64,000 nucleotides of DNA from the NCBI GenBank assembly GCA_029062895.1, contig JAIDPF010000069.1, positions 1 to 64,000 on the forward strand. Direction: 5' to 3'. The notes under the pieces were generated by a model. It did no database searches. It was not told the DNA's origin and worked only from the letters and a program-made list of their open reading frames with translations. This DNA is from Lachnospiraceae bacterium. GTDB lineage: Bacteria > Bacillota > Clostridia > Lachnospirales > Lachnospiraceae. The translations under genes were made by a program, and so were the position numbers. Positions within the stretch are counted from its first letter, which is position 1, and every line of letters begins with the position of its first letter. This document shows positions 1 through 10,558 of this stretch, one piece after another.

Positions 1-203
1 GTTTTTAATCTATTGATTTTTAAAATCAGAAATGTAAGTTATGAAAATTAGAAACATTAAAATAATGTAACTGCCAAGCCTCTGTATCTTTCCAATTGCA
101 ATCTATCCGCAAATGTTGTATAGTATTCCTTGTCATTACATAATAACATAATAAAGTCTGGCTATAAGGTGTCAGACCTAAATAAAAAAGTGAGGTATGA
201 AAA

Positions 204-1421
204 ATGAAAGAGAAAGTAATTTTGGCTTATTCCGGCGGACTTGATACCACAGCGATCATTCCCTGGCTGAAGGAAAATTTTGATTACGAAGTTGTCTGTG
301 TCTGCATCGACTGCGGACAGGCAGAGGAACTTGACGGACTAGAGGAACGTGCTAAATCCTGTGGTGCTGAAAAGCTTTATATCCTTGACGTAACGGATGA
401 ATTCTGTGATGAATATGTCGTTCCCTGTGTTCAGGCCAATGCAATCTATGAGAACAAGTACCTGCTGGGTACATCCATGGCGCGTCCCCTGATTGCAAAG
501 AAACTGGTGGAGATTGCAAGAAAAGAAAACGCAACCGCCATCTGCCACGGCGCAACAGGAAAAGGCAATGACCAGATCCGTTTTGAGCTTGGCATCAAAG
601 CGCTTGCTCCCGACATTAAGATCATTGCCGCATGGCGTAATGAAAAATGGCAGTTTGATTCCCGTGAATCTGAGATCGAATACTGCCGCGCGCATGGCAT
701 CAACCTTCCGTTCTCTGTGGACTCCAGCTACAGCCGCGACCGTAATCTGTGGCATATCAGCCATGAAGGTCTTGAACTGGAAGATCCTGCCAACGAGCCT
801 AACTACGATCATCTTCTTGTCCTTGGCGTGACGCCGGAAAAGGCACCGGAAGAAGGGGAATATGTAACCATGACATTTGAAAAGGGTGTCCCTGCTTCTG
901 TCAACGGCAAAAAGATGAAAGTTTCCGATATTATCCGTGAATTAAACAAACTGGGCGGCAAGCACGGCATCGGCATCGTAGATATCGTGGAGAACCGCGT
1001 AGTCGGTATGAAATCCAGAGGCGTATATGAGACGCCGGGCGGAACGATTCTGATGGAGGCGCACCAGCAGCTGGAAGAACTGATCCTAGACCGTGAAACT
1101 ACAACAGCGAAAAAAGATATGGGACGCCTGATGGCAGATATCGTCTATGAAGGTAAATGGTTCACTCCGCTTCGTGAAGCCGTACAGGCATTTATCGAAT
1201 CTACACAGCAGTATGTCACGGGCGAAGTAAAGTTCAAACTCTATAAGGGCAATATCATCAAAGCCGGAACAACTTCTCCGTATTCTCTTTACAACGAGAG
1301 TATCGCTTCTTTTACAACAGGCGATCTGTATGACCATCATGACGCGGAAGGATTTATCAACCTGTTTGGTCTTGCCAGCAAAGTACGCGCCATGAAGATG
1401 CAGGAAGTCAATAAGAAGTAA
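204..1421 (+). CDS. argG: argininosuccinate synthase
   Basis: Protein starts [22 protein letters not shown] (PP-loop SGGLDT motif) and is full length; RBS gtgagg upstream. Confidence 0.97.
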   Translation: MKEKVILAYSGGLDTTAIIPWLKENFDYEVVCVCIDCGQAEELDGLEERAKSCGAEKLYILDVTDEFCDEYVVPCVQANAIYENKYLLGTSMARPLIAKKLVEIARKENATAICHGATGKGNDQIRFELGIKALAPDIKIIAAWRNEKWQFDSRESEIEYCRAHGINLPFSVDSSYSRDRNLWHISHEGLELEDPANEPNYDHLLVLGVTPEKAPEEGEYVTMTFEKGVPASVNGKKMKVSDIIRELNKLGGKHGIGIVDIVENRVVGMKSRGVYETPGGTILMEAHQQLEELILDRETTTAKKDMGRLMADIVYEGKWFTPLREAVQAFIESTQQYVTGEVKFKLYKGNIIKAGTTSPYSLYNESIASFTTGDLYDHHDAEGFINLFGLASKVRAMKMQEVNKK

Positions 1422-1442
1422 GGAAAGGAAACAGCTTCAGCA

Positions 1443-1736
1443 ATGAAAGTCATTATAGCGATCATCGTCTATCTTCTGATCATTAATGTCGTAGGCTTTG
1501 CAGTCATGGGCATTGATAAATGGAAGGCAAAGCACCGCGCATGGCGTATTCCGGAACATACCTTGTTCACCATCGCCATCATTGGCGGAAGTCTGGGCGC
1601 CATCATCGGAATGTACACATTCCGTCACAAAACCAAACACTGGTACTTTGTTTATGGTCTGCCCACGATCCTTACGCTTCAGATCGTTGCCGCTGCCTAC
1701 CTGATCAGTTCCGGACAATTTACGATCATGTTCTGA
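1443..1736 (+). CDS. DUF1294 family small membrane protein
   Basis: GIDKWKAKHRAWRIPEHTLF...GGSLGAIIGMYTFRHKTKHWYF pattern. Confidence 0.85.
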   Translation: MKVIIAIIVYLLIINVVGFAVMGIDKWKAKHRAWRIPEHTLFTIAIIGGSLGAIIGMYTFRHKTKHWYFVYGLPTILTLQIVAAAYLISSGQFTIMF

Positions 1737-1763
1737 CTGTCATCTGCGGCTCAGATCCAAACG

Positions 1764-1788
1764 AAAAACGCCTGCTTTTGGCGTTTTT
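1764..1788 (+). terminator. intrinsic terminator hairpin AAAAACGCC-tgctttt-GGCGTTTTT
   Basis: Perfect 9-bp stem with T run, downstream of DUF1294 gene; also part of repeat element A1. Confidence 0.8.
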
Positions 1789-1791
1789 CTA

Positions 1792-1888
1792 TGTGAGACT
1801 TGAAGTTCTTTGCGATTGAAAATCTTTGATTTTTAATCTGACAGCCTTTGCTGTGAGCAATAGAACTTCTTCTCACATTACTGTCTCA
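1792..1888. repeat. palindromic repeat element A1 (TGTGAGA...TCTCACA), homologous to the element at 16408-16499
   Basis: Nested inverted repeats TGTGAGA/TCTCACA and GAAGTTCT/AGAACTTC, core CAGCCTTTGCTG; reverse complement aligns to 16408-16499 including the adjacent terminator-like stem. Confidence 0.8.
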
Positions 1889-1910
1889 CGATTTTTTTGG
1901 ATATCCTATC

Positions 1911-2315
1911 TTATTTATACTTTGGTTCAAACACCCAGCTTGCCAGATAACCGAAGATCAATGCCGCGGAACATCCCACAGCCCCGGACTTAAATCCGCC
2001 GGTAAATAATCCCAGAAATCCATCTGACTCAAGTGCTTCCTTGATTCCTTTCATCAACACATGTCCAAAGCCGATCAGCGGAACACTTGCGCCTGCGCCT
2101 GCCCATTCCACAAACGGTTCATACCATCCGAGAAAACTTAAGAGCGCACCGGTACACACCAAAAGTACCATGATCCTTCCCGGCATCATCTTGGTCTTTT
2201 CCATCAATATCTGTACCAATGCACAAATCCCACCGCCTATGATAAATGCCCATACATAATCCATCATAATCATCATACCTTTCCATAAATAAACTGACAT
2301 TCTTAATATGCCCAT
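1911..2315 (-). CDS. spoVAE: stage V sporulation protein AE (SpoVAE); true start may be internal (MMDYVWAF)
   Basis: WAFIIGGGICALVQIL...GWYEPFVEWAGAGASVPLIGFGH typical of SpoVAE. Confidence 0.85.
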   Translation of the reverse strand: MGILRMSVYLWKGMMIMMDYVWAFIIGGGICALVQILMEKTKMMPGRIMVLLVCTGALLSFLGWYEPFVEWAGAGASVPLIGFGHVLMKGIKEALESDGFLGLFTGGFKSGAVGCSAALIFGYLASWVFEPKYK

Positions 2316-2379
2316 TGAAAGAAATGATTATGTATGTTTTGAGTCATTTTACAAAATGCATATTTATGTTTTATTTTTG

Positions 2380-2757
2380 TTATTTAAGGAAGCCGATGAC
2401 CTCCACCTCGCAGAGCACTCCCTTGGGAAGTTCTTTGACTGCCACACAGCTTCTTGCAGGCTTCTCTGTGAAAAATTCTTCATAAACCTTATTAAATGCC
2501 GCAAAGTCACCCATATCCGCCAGAAAACATGTCGTCTTTACAACATTTTCATAACCGATACCGGCTTCCTTTAAAATTTCACCCGCATTAATAATCGCCT
2601 GTCTTGCCTGCGCTTCAATCCCTTCCGCCTCCACATTGCCGGTTGCCGGGTTGATCGGAATCTGACCGGAAGCAAATAAAAAATCTCCCGCTATGATCCC
2701 CTGAGAATACGGTCCGATTGCTGCAGGTGCTTTTTCTGTACTAATTTTCTTTAACAT
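2380..2757 (-). CDS. ridA: RidA family reactive intermediate/imine deaminase
   Basis: AIGPYSQGIIAGDFLFASGQIPINPATG ... ARSCVAVKELPKG. Confidence 0.95.
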   Translation of the reverse strand: MLKKISTEKAPAAIGPYSQGIIAGDFLFASGQIPINPATGNVEAEGIEAQARQAIINAGEILKEAGIGYENVVKTTCFLADMGDFAAFNKVYEEFFTEKPARSCVAVKELPKGVLCEVEVIGFLK

Positions 2758-2832
2758 GATGTTTCCTCTCTTTCTTCTTGATCTTTGATATCATCACCGC
2801 GACCGCTTATGCTATGCATCCGCATGCCGGGA

Positions 2833-3102
2833 TCATTCCGTGATAAAATCCACAGTCACATAAAATCCCCGGGGATTTTCCTGAATATCCACGACGGTTC
2901 CCTCTCTGGCTTTCAGCCGCTCCCGCAGGGTATAATTCCCGGACATTGCCAAAGACGGATCTATCGTATAATAATAAAAGCCCGGTAGTTCTCCCTCCGT
3001 CACCGTCACCTTATCCCCGATATTCAACAGTCCCTGCCGTTCCATTTTAAATTCCATGCTTCTCATATCACAGTCTTCCTTTTCCAAACAGCTTCCAATC
3101 AT
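2833..3102 (-). CDS. hypothetical protein (start may be the internal Met MRSMEF)
   Basis: Good ORF between same-strand genes; no family recognised. Confidence 0.55.
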   Translation of the reverse strand: MIGSCLEKEDCDMRSMEFKMERQGLLNIGDKVTVTEGELPGFYYYTIDPSLAMSGNYTLRERLKAREGTVVDIQENPRGFYVTVDFITE

Positions 3103-3114
3103 GTTCCGGTCATC

Positions 3115-4722
3115 TTATTTTATCCACCGCTTCACAACCGGAACCGCCTTCAGCTCCTCTTTGGTAAATGCCTGAAGCAGATACAACATCAGCAGATATA
3201 CTGCCATCGCAGCCACGATCGCCCCCAGCATGGATAATAACATACTTTGACACAGCCGATAAAATCCCGAGTAGATCAGCACAGTGATCCCTCCCATGAT
3301 CACAGCCGCAGCTGCGGGCTTCAAGAACGTATTTTTCCAGTCAAACCGATAATCCAGCATCCTGCTGATGTAACGACAGTTCAAAATGCAGACCAGCATT
3401 GGGAACGTTACATTGCCGATAACGAGCGCATATTCTCCTAACTCCGTCCCGTACAACAACGCTGCCAGCAGCAGCACGTGAACCCCCAGAGAGATCCCCG
3501 CATGGATCACCGGAATCCGCATACGGTCACAGCTCTGCAAAATCGACGTGGAGAGAGTAGATAATGCGTAAAACACTACCGCAGCCGACCCTGTTGTTAA
3601 AAGTCCCACCGCCACATTATGATACTCATTGAGCCTTGGAAAAAGCACACCCATGATCGGATCCGCCAGCACAGCCAGTCCAACCGCCGAGGGAAAAGCA
3701 ATGATCATATTTGTCTTTAATACAATATCTATTTTATTCCTTACAGTTTTCCTTTCCTTCCTTGTATAAGAGCCTACGATCGACGGCATGGATGCCGCGG
3801 CCATCGCCGTTGCAACTGCCGTCGGAAGATTGATCATCTGGTTATACTGCGTATTGAAGATCCCCTGAATATCTGTCGTCTTAAGCTCATCCCATCCTTT
3901 CAACGTCATCATATGGCTGAATATCAGATCGTCCAGCGTATATCCCAGTTGATAGATCGATTGGCTTAAGATCACCGGAAGCACCGTAAAAAAGATCGCT
4001 TTATATAAGAGCTTATTTTCCTCCGAGGTAAGCCCCGCATCACATTTCAGTTCTTCCTGCCTGTCCCTACGATCTATCAGGAATAAAATCAGAAATAAAA
4101 TCAATGCGGACAATGCGCCCGCAAAAGTACCCAATGTACCGCCCATAGCGCCATAAGAAGCTTTTTGGCTATCCTGAGTACAAAGGGCAGCAAACTGCCC
4201 TGCTGCCATGACACTGACGATGGCATTGATGATCTGCTCAATCACCTGCGATACTGCGGTCGGCACCATATTCCGATGTCCTTGATAATAACCGCGGAAC
4301 GTTCCAAGAATAGCAACCGTAAAGGTCGTCGGCGCAAGAATCCGCAACGGCCGCTGCAGTCCCTCCTTCTGATACAGCACCGCCAGCATATCTGCGCCGA
4401 AAAAGAGAATCAGCGCTGCAGCCAGACCCGATATGGAGGCAAAGACCAGCGCTGCCACAAACAATCTGTGGGCATTACGATATTCCTTTTTGGCAAGCCT
4501 TGCCGACATCAAGCGCGAAACGGCAAGCGGCATGCTGTAAGAAGATAAGGTCAATGCAATATTATAGATTCCAAAAGATACGGAATACAAACCGTTTCCG
4601 GTGTTCCCCATAATATTCGCCATTGGAACACGGTAAATAAATCCAATGATCTTGGAGATCAAACCTGCCGCCGCAAGAATACTTCCTTGTAGCACAAGCG
4701 ATTTTTTCAACTGTTTTGACAT
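3115..4722 (-). CDS. polysaccharide biosynthesis / SpoVB-like MOP superfamily flippase
   Basis: Multi-TM; LVLQGSILAAAGLISKIIGFIYRVPMANIMGNTGNGLYSVSFGIYNIALTLSSY. Confidence 0.88.
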   Translation of the reverse strand: MSKQLKKSLVLQGSILAAAGLISKIIGFIYRVPMANIMGNTGNGLYSVSFGIYNIALTLSSYSMPLAVSRLMSARLAKKEYRNAHRLFVAALVFASISGLAAALILFFGADMLAVLYQKEGLQRPLRILAPTTFTVAILGTFRGYYQGHRNMVPTAVSQVIEQIINAIVSVMAAGQFAALCTQDSQKASYGAMGGTLGTFAGALSALILFLILFLIDRRDRQEELKCDAGLTSEENKLLYKAIFFTVLPVILSQSIYQLGYTLDDLIFSHMMTLKGWDELKTTDIQGIFNTQYNQMINLPTAVATAMAAASMPSIVGSYTRKERKTVRNKIDIVLKTNMIIAFPSAVGLAVLADPIMGVLFPRLNEYHNVAVGLLTTGSAAVVFYALSTLSTSILQSCDRMRIPVIHAGISLGVHVLLLAALLYGTELGEYALVIGNVTFPMLVCILNCRYISRMLDYRFDWKNTFLKPAAAAVIMGGITVLIYSGFYRLCQSMLLSMLGAIVAAMAVYLLMLYLLQAFTKEELKAVPVVKRWIK

Positions 4723-4755
4723 ATATGTTACCTTTTTTGCAGAGCTTCATTGATT

Positions 4756-4904
4756 CACGGGCTTCGCCCTATGCTCTCTCCTGACATATCCGCAGTGCTG
4801 AGCTCGATTCCGCTTTGCTCCATCTCGCTCGCGGGCTTCGCCCTATGCTCTCTCCTGAAACCATATGCCGCCAGTAAGCAAGCTTCCTGCGGCATATGGT
4901 TTCA
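4756..4904. repeat. intergenic repeat D: 27-bp direct repeat (4758-4784, 4832-4858) followed by a perfect 16-bp inverted repeat (4856-4871/4889-4904)
   Basis: CGGGCTTCGCCCTATGCTCTCTCCTGA twice; TGAAACCATATGCCGC...GCGGCATATGGTTTCA. Confidence 0.9.
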
Positions 4905-5080
4905 CTCGCTCGCGCACTGCTCATTGCTTTTGCGTACATTATACCACAAACATAAAATTAGGCAACCAGCCCTTTTCCGTTTTTATCATAGACGAAAACC
5001 TGTAATTTATGCTATAGTTTATAAATAATTGAATAGCGCCGCCAAATATACCCATAATGTAATTAAAAATTCAATATCAA

Positions 5081-5632
5081 ATGGAGGTAATGACTATGAA
5101 AAAAATCAACACATTTTCAAAAATTCTTCTTTTATCTGCAGTAATCATCCTGTCAGCATTCTGCCTGTTCGGCTGCGGCGGCACAGAGGAAGAAAACGCC
5201 TTAGAAGACATGGCTCTTCTGGATGTTATTGATAAAATCTATGAAATAGCTCCCGTTGAACTGTCTATTTACAGCGACAACATGGACGTAACCGATCCCG
5301 ATACCATGTCCTACAACGCCGGACTTACCAATCTGAATAATGTAAAAGAAGCTGCTGTATCCGAGCCTATGATGTCCTCACAGGCATATTCCATGGTGCT
5401 GGTCCGCGCTAACGATGAAAGCGCCACTTCCAATATCGCTAATGAAATGAAGGCCGGAATTAATCCTGCAAAATGGGTCTGTGTAGCAGCCGATGACCTT
5501 CAGATCGTATCTTATCGCGACGTCATTCTGCTGTTCATGGTATCCTCCGACCTTTCCGAAACCGTAACCTCACAGGAAATCATCGATGCATTTCAGCAGG
5601 TCTGCGGCGGCGCTGAACTTGTCAGCTATTAA
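5081..5632 (+). CDS. DUF4358-like lipoprotein (likely start MKKINTF)
   Basis: Lipobox LFGCGG, ORF followed by MBOAT and DHHW genes, a frequent Clostridia arrangement. Confidence 0.7.
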   Translation: MEVMTMKKINTFSKILLLSAVIILSAFCLFGCGGTEEENALEDMALLDVIDKIYEIAPVELSIYSDNMDVTDPDTMSYNAGLTNLNNVKEAAVSEPMMSSQAYSMVLVRANDESATSNIANEMKAGINPAKWVCVAADDLQIVSYRDVILLFMVSSDLSETVTSQEIIDAFQQVCGGAELVSY

Positions 5633-5721
5633 GTACATCCCAATTGATACAATATAATAGAACCCTCTTATTGAATCATCATTTGCTTATCATATTATGA
5701 GAGAAAGGCCCCTATAACAAC

Positions 5722-7071
5722 ATGATATTTTCCAGCATTACATTTTTATATTTCTTTCTTCCGATCATTAGCCTTTGCTATCATATTATTCCAACCCGAT
5801 TTAAAAATGCATGGTTACTTATGGGCAGTCTTCTATTTTACATTCTGGGAAGTCCTGCCGGTCTTCCTTATCTTTTGGTCGTTTTACTGACTGGTTATTT
5901 CGGCGGTCTGCTCCTGAATGCATTGAACGAAAAAAAGCTGCTTTGCCGAATTCTTTTTTTCAGCTTTGTCTTTCTATGTATTGCGCTGCTTTTCTTCTTT
6001 AAATATTTTGAGCCGGATTCCCTGCCGGTGGGCATTAGCTTCTTCACTTTTCAGGCCGTGGGCTATTTGGCTGATATTTACCTTAACAGACAAAAGACAG
6101 AAAAAAATCCGGTTACATTCTTTACATTTATTATCTTCTTTCCTCAGCTTATCGCCGGACCGATCGTCCGGTTTCAGGATATCTCTGCAGAACTGATTTC
6201 ACGCAAGGCTACCCTTGACGATATCACTGACGGTCTGAAACGGTTTCTTCTGGGACTGTTTAAGAAGGTTCTAGTGGCTGACCAGCTATCCGGTGCGATC
6301 AGTTCCTGGGGGATGCCCTCGACTGTTGCGCTTCACTGGATGGTGGCCATCGCCTATACATTGCAGATTTATTATGATTTTTCTGCATATTCCGACATGG
6401 CGATCGGCATGGGAAGACTCTTTGGATTTCATCTGCCTGAAAATTTCAATTATCCCTACATTTCGAAGAGCATTACCGAATTCTGGCGTCGCTGGCATAT
6501 GACCCTTGGAAGCTGGTTCAGGGACTATGTCTATATCCCGCTTGGCGGAAGCCGCAGAGGGATCAAGCGGACGTGCTTCAATCTTCTGGTCGTCTTTGCT
6601 CTGACCGGTCTGTGGCACGGGATCGGATGGCAGTTTTTATCGTGGGGACTATTTTACGGAATCCTGCTTGTTCTGGAAAAATCCTTCCTGTTAAAGTGGA
6701 TGGAACGATGCCCGGCATGGATCCGGCGTTGCTATACTATGCTGATGGTCATTCTGGGCTTTGTAATCTTCCGCTCCTCCTCCCTGTCCGGCGCATGGAA
6801 CTTCCTGCAAGGTATGTCCGGAGTGTTATATCTCCCCCTGTGGGATCGGAATACAGCGTTTTACTTTAGGGATCTTCTGTTTCCACTCTGCCTGTTTATC
6901 CCATTCTGCACGCCGATCCTTCCGACACTCAGAGAACTATCGTCAAAAAATCAAAAGATTGCCAAAGCAGGTGCCATAATCAGCATCGCCGCTTATCCGC
7001 TGGTATTTCTGCTCTGTAGCGCATGGATCATCACGGAAACCCCGCAGCCGTTTCTATACTTTCAATTTTAA
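5722..7071 (+). CDS. MBOAT family O-acyltransferase (AlgI/DltB-like)
   Basis: FFTFQAVGYLADIY, FFPQLIAGPIVRF, SITEFWRRWHMTLGSWFRDYVYIPLGGSR, LTGLWHG. Confidence 0.95.
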   Translation: MIFSSITFLYFFLPIISLCYHIIPTRFKNAWLLMGSLLFYILGSPAGLPYLLVVLLTGYFGGLLLNALNEKKLLCRILFFSFVFLCIALLFFFKYFEPDSLPVGISFFTFQAVGYLADIYLNRQKTEKNPVTFFTFIIFFPQLIAGPIVRFQDISAELISRKATLDDITDGLKRFLLGLFKKVLVADQLSGAISSWGMPSTVALHWMVAIAYTLQIYYDFSAYSDMAIGMGRLFGFHLPENFNYPYISKSITEFWRRWHMTLGSWFRDYVYIPLGGSRRGIKRTCFNLLVVFALTGLWHGIGWQFLSWGLFYGILLVLEKSFLLKWMERCPAWIRRCYTMLMVILGFVIFRSSSLSGAWNFLQGMSGVLYLPLWDRNTAFYFRDLLFPLCLFIPFCTPILPTLRELSSKNQKIAKAGAIISIAAYPLVFLLCSAWIITETPQPFLYFQF

Positions 7072-7154
7072 TAAACTTAATCAAAAAGCGAATCAGATGA
7101 GGCGTAAATTGTACAAAAAAGTTTAAATCCAACAGAAAAAAAGAGGAATATCTT

Positions 7155-8393
7155 ATGAAACCAAAAAAGACCGATAACCATAAACCTGATATCCACCCAC
7201 AGACCACATGGCAAAAACCGCTGCAGCTTCTTATGCTTGCAGTCCTTTTCCTGTGCTGGCTATCGGTGGGACTATATTATTTTATCTCAGAACCAAAGGA
7301 TTATTCCTCTGCCGAAAGGCGTAGGCTTGCAGCCGCTCCTGTTCTTACTTTTTCTTCGATCAAAAACGGCTTCTATCTTTCCTCTATGGAGAACTATGTC
7401 AAAGACCAGTTCCCGGCAAGAGATAGCTTCCGAAATGTTAAAACAGCATCTTCCCTCTATGGATTCTTACGCCTTCAGGATAATGGTTATGCCATCAGGG
7501 ATGGACATCTTACTCTTATGGATATGACTCTAAATGATGCATCTGTCACATATGCCTGCACGCAGATGCAGTATCTTTATGATACTTATCTTGCGGACAG
7601 CGGATGTCGCGTCTATTACTGCATCATACCGGATAAAAACTATTATCTTCAGCTAACAGATCCCTCTTACCCGACGCTGGATTATGAGGCGATGGATATC
7701 CAGATCCATGAACTGCTGGATTTTGCTTCACCGATTAATATCAGCGATGATCTGACCCTTTCTTCTTTTTTTCAGACTGATACCCACTGGAAACAGGAAA
7801 TCCTTGTACCTGCGGCAGATACGATCCTCTCTGCCATGTCGGCAGAAGACCGGCTTACCTCTTCTACGGAGGAATATCGTGTTGAAACCGCTTTGGACAG
7901 CTTCCACGGCGTCCTATGCGGCAATATGGGGTGGAATATCCCATCGGAACCGATGCATTACCTAACCAATGACAGGATCCGATCAGCCGAAGCCAGTCAC
8001 CTCGAAAACCGTGACTGCAACACGGTCTATGATCCCTACTATCTGACCTATGACGGTCCGGGGGCTGATCCGTATTCCTTCTTTTTATCTGGCTCCAGCG
8101 CATTTATAACAATAAAAAATACAGCCGCTTCCCCTGCAGCATCTGAAACCAGCGCCGCAGGCGAACAGCCGTCTATCATGCAGTCCAGAGAGTTGATCGT
8201 CTTTCGTGACTCCTTCGGAAGCAGCATCGCCCCTCTTTTTCTGGCAGGTTATGATCAGATCACCCTGATCGACACCCGCTATATCAATCCTTCCTTACTA
8301 GGAGATTATATTACTTTTACGGATCAGGACGTACTTTTCTTATATAGTACGCTTCTCATCAATAGCAGTTACTCCTTAAAAGCGCCGTTGTAA
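7155..8393 (+). CDS. DHHW family protein (AlgJ/AlgX-like acetylation partner)
   Basis: SSFFQTDTHWKQEILVPAA; RDSFGSSIAPLFL; adjacent to MBOAT. Confidence 0.85.
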   Translation: MKPKKTDNHKPDIHPQTTWQKPLQLLMLAVLFLCWLSVGLYYFISEPKDYSSAERRRLAAAPVLTFSSIKNGFYLSSMENYVKDQFPARDSFRNVKTASSLYGFLRLQDNGYAIRDGHLTLMDMTLNDASVTYACTQMQYLYDTYLADSGCRVYYCIIPDKNYYLQLTDPSYPTLDYEAMDIQIHELLDFASPINISDDLTLSSFFQTDTHWKQEILVPAADTILSAMSAEDRLTSSTEEYRVETALDSFHGVLCGNMGWNIPSEPMHYLTNDRIRSAEASHLENRDCNTVYDPYYLTYDGPGADPYSFFLSGSSAFITIKNTAASPAASETSAAGEQPSIMQSRELIVFRDSFGSSIAPLFLAGYDQITLIDTRYINPSLLGDYITFTDQDVLFLYSTLLINSSYSLKAPL

Positions 8394-8396
8394 AAC

Positions 8397-9584
8397 TCAC
8401 ACTGATTCCAATACCACCGCATGTGCCACACCGGGCACCGTATTGCCTTCATTAAAACTTGTCTTGCTTAAAAGCGCTCCTGTAGGAATAAACAGAACTT
8501 TTTTCCACTGCTTATCCTCCAGATTTCTTAAGATCAGCGTCGAAAGGACAGCCGCCGAACATCCGCAGCCGCTGCCGCCCGCATGGGTATCCTGCCCACA
8601 GGCAGAGCCGTTGATCTCCTTCGCGTCCTGCTTGATGTTGCTACGCTCCGAACCCTGATAGGAAGCTGCCTTTTGATCCGCGGCCTTTTCCACTGTTGCA
8701 TTCCTGTTATCGGTGCGGATCGGTTCCGCATATGCCGCTCCGCTTCTTCCATAGATCTCAATCCCGCAGTCCATATGCACTTTGCTGATATCAAATCCTT
8801 TTTCCTTCAGCAGATGGATCAATGCTGTCTGTCCGATCACGCCGAGATCTCCCGTAATGATCCGGTCATAATCCTCCGGCACACAGGAAAAATCAGTAAA
8901 ATGACGATATATCGTATCTGCTGCCGCCGGCGCCATACACGCACCCATATTCATGGAATCCTTTAATCCGTAATCCACTACTTTTCCCGGTGTGATTGCC
9001 GTAATCTTTGCGCGGCAGCCGTGGTTCTGTTGATCAGATAAGACAAACGCGCCGCTGGCAGTCACCGTTCTGGTGGCTGATAACGGTCTTTGACCGCCAT
9101 AATCCAGCGGAAACCGGAACTCCTTTTCCGCACTGGCAAAATGACTAGACGTAACACATACGGTTTTGTCCGCGTATCCGCCATCAATCAGAATACTTCC
9201 AAGGCACAGTGATTCCCCACAGGTAGAACATGCCCCGTAAAGTCCAAATATAGGTATCTGACAGGATGCGCTGCCAAAACAGCTGGCCATAGACTGTCCC
9301 AACAGATCGCCTGACAACAGGTAACGGATATCCTGTTCCTGTAGACCGCCCTTTTCCAGCGCCAGTTGGATCGCTTTTTTCTGAAAGCTGCTCTCCGCTT
9401 CCTCCCAACTGTCCGCCCCCAGCTTATCATCCTCGGCAATCAAATCAAACCAACCACCCAAAGGTCCTTTCTGTTCTTTGCTTCCGCCTACGGCGGCGGA
9501 AGAATGAATAAAAACAGACCGGCTAAATTCAATACTCTGTACGCCGACCTGTCTTATTTTCTGATTGTCCATACCACACACCAT
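8397..9584 (-). CDS. spoVAD: stage V sporulation protein AD (SpoVAD) with an extra ~45-aa insertion
   Basis: Thiolase-like; FGLYGACSTCGESL, DLGVIGQTAL, QDTHAGGSGCGCSA. Confidence 0.93.
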   Translation of the reverse strand: MVCGMDNQKIRQVGVQSIEFSRSVFIHSSAAVGGSKEQKGPLGGWFDLIAEDDKLGADSWEEAESSFQKKAIQLALEKGGLQEQDIRYLLSGDLLGQSMASCFGSASCQIPIFGLYGACSTCGESLCLGSILIDGGYADKTVCVTSSHFASAEKEFRFPLDYGGQRPLSATRTVTASGAFVLSDQQNHGCRAKITAITPGKVVDYGLKDSMNMGACMAPAAADTIYRHFTDFSCVPEDYDRIITGDLGVIGQTALIHLLKEKGFDISKVHMDCGIEIYGRSGAAYAEPIRTDNRNATVEKAADQKAASYQGSERSNIKQDAKEINGSACGQDTHAGGSGCGCSAAVLSTLILRNLEDKQWKKVLFIPTGALLSKTSFNEGNTVPGVAHAVVLESV

Positions 9585-9784
9585 GCCTTTCTCTCATCTG
9601 AGCAATTACTACTGCAAAATCTCAGGTGTAGTATATGGAGCTCTTCCTTTTTTATTCTGTTTCACTTCAAACAAACATAATATATTAAATATTATCCCGC
9701 TTGGGAGCCACCAGTTTCCTGCTTGAGCGCCACTCGCATATTACCTCTAAGTTTCCGGCGTTCCAAGTAATTTCCCTTTCATTC

Positions 9785-10393
9785 TTATTCTTCATCCGGT
9801 GCCTGACCAACATGAGCAAGCCATTTGCAATCGGTCACTTCCATATGTGTGAAAGTTGCCTTAAAAGAAGAATCCTCCGGGCTGCATGCATAAATGCCAA
9901 ACTGGATCTCATTATCTGCCTTCCACATATGGCAGACTCTCATCTGGGAATAATGGACACCATCTTCAGAGCATTCGATACAGTAATCATCCTCCCGCCT
10001 GCTAAAGCGGTACCACATGGATTTTATATCTGCCGGAATGGCTGTTGTTGCCCAATCGGAATATCCCATATTGGTCGCAACACTACCCAGATGCTGATAC
10101 TCTTCATTTTCATATTCAATAGAACCTTTCAGCCAGTTCTCACTGTCAAGATACATAACTACACCGCACTGGTCAAAACGATGTTTGCTTTCAAATTCAG
10201 TCTTAACAATAAATGAAAAATATTTCTCTGGTGTCTTCATCTGAAGAACCGGCGCGTTATCATTCCTAAAATGATAATAAGTTCTCTGCCAAAGATCGGT
10301 GTGGGGACTGGTAATGATCTCTATCTTATCCTCGCTGACCGTATAATCTTTTGGGTGTCTTATCCATGACCAGTTGTTTTTGTTTATTTTCAT
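9785..10393 (-). CDS. DUF1349 domain-containing protein
   Basis: TDLWQRTYYHFRNDNAPVLQMKT...QCGVVMYLDSENWLKGSIEYE. Confidence 0.85.
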   Translation of the reverse strand: MKINKNNWSWIRHPKDYTVSEDKIEIITSPHTDLWQRTYYHFRNDNAPVLQMKTPEKYFSFIVKTEFESKHRFDQCGVVMYLDSENWLKGSIEYENEEYQHLGSVATNMGYSDWATTAIPADIKSMWYRFSRREDDYCIECSEDGVHYSQMRVCHMWKADNEIQFGIYACSPEDSSFKATFTHMEVTDCKWLAHVGQAPDEE

Positions 10394-10558
10394 ATAATTG
10401 TATCTCCATCGTTATCCTTATAATTTTTATTTTCCTCTTTAACATCACCATTAAAACTTCTTTATTATGCTATAAGGGATACTCCGTTTGGCTTTCCCCA
10501 TTTTTGTCTAAACCTATCATTTGATGAAAAAGTTATACCATTTTTTCTTATTTTATGG

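Noticed and set aside
1-203. Regulatory RNA (T-box or riboswitch) upstream of argG
   Set aside because: Only a small hairpin (GTCTG...CAGAC) is visible; no T-box or known riboswitch core found.
339-812. Long antisense ORFs over argG and many other listed ORFs opposite strong genes (e.g. 6286-6618, 8583-8966, 31895-32284, 47225-48010)
   Set aside because: They overlap clearly conserved proteins on the other strand, lack RBS or family motifs, and their sequences read as frame-shadow translations.
9700-9735. Short near-repeat GCTTGGGAGCCAC / GCTTGAGCGCCAC
   Set aside because: Only 13 bp with two mismatches and no surrounding symmetry; likely chance.
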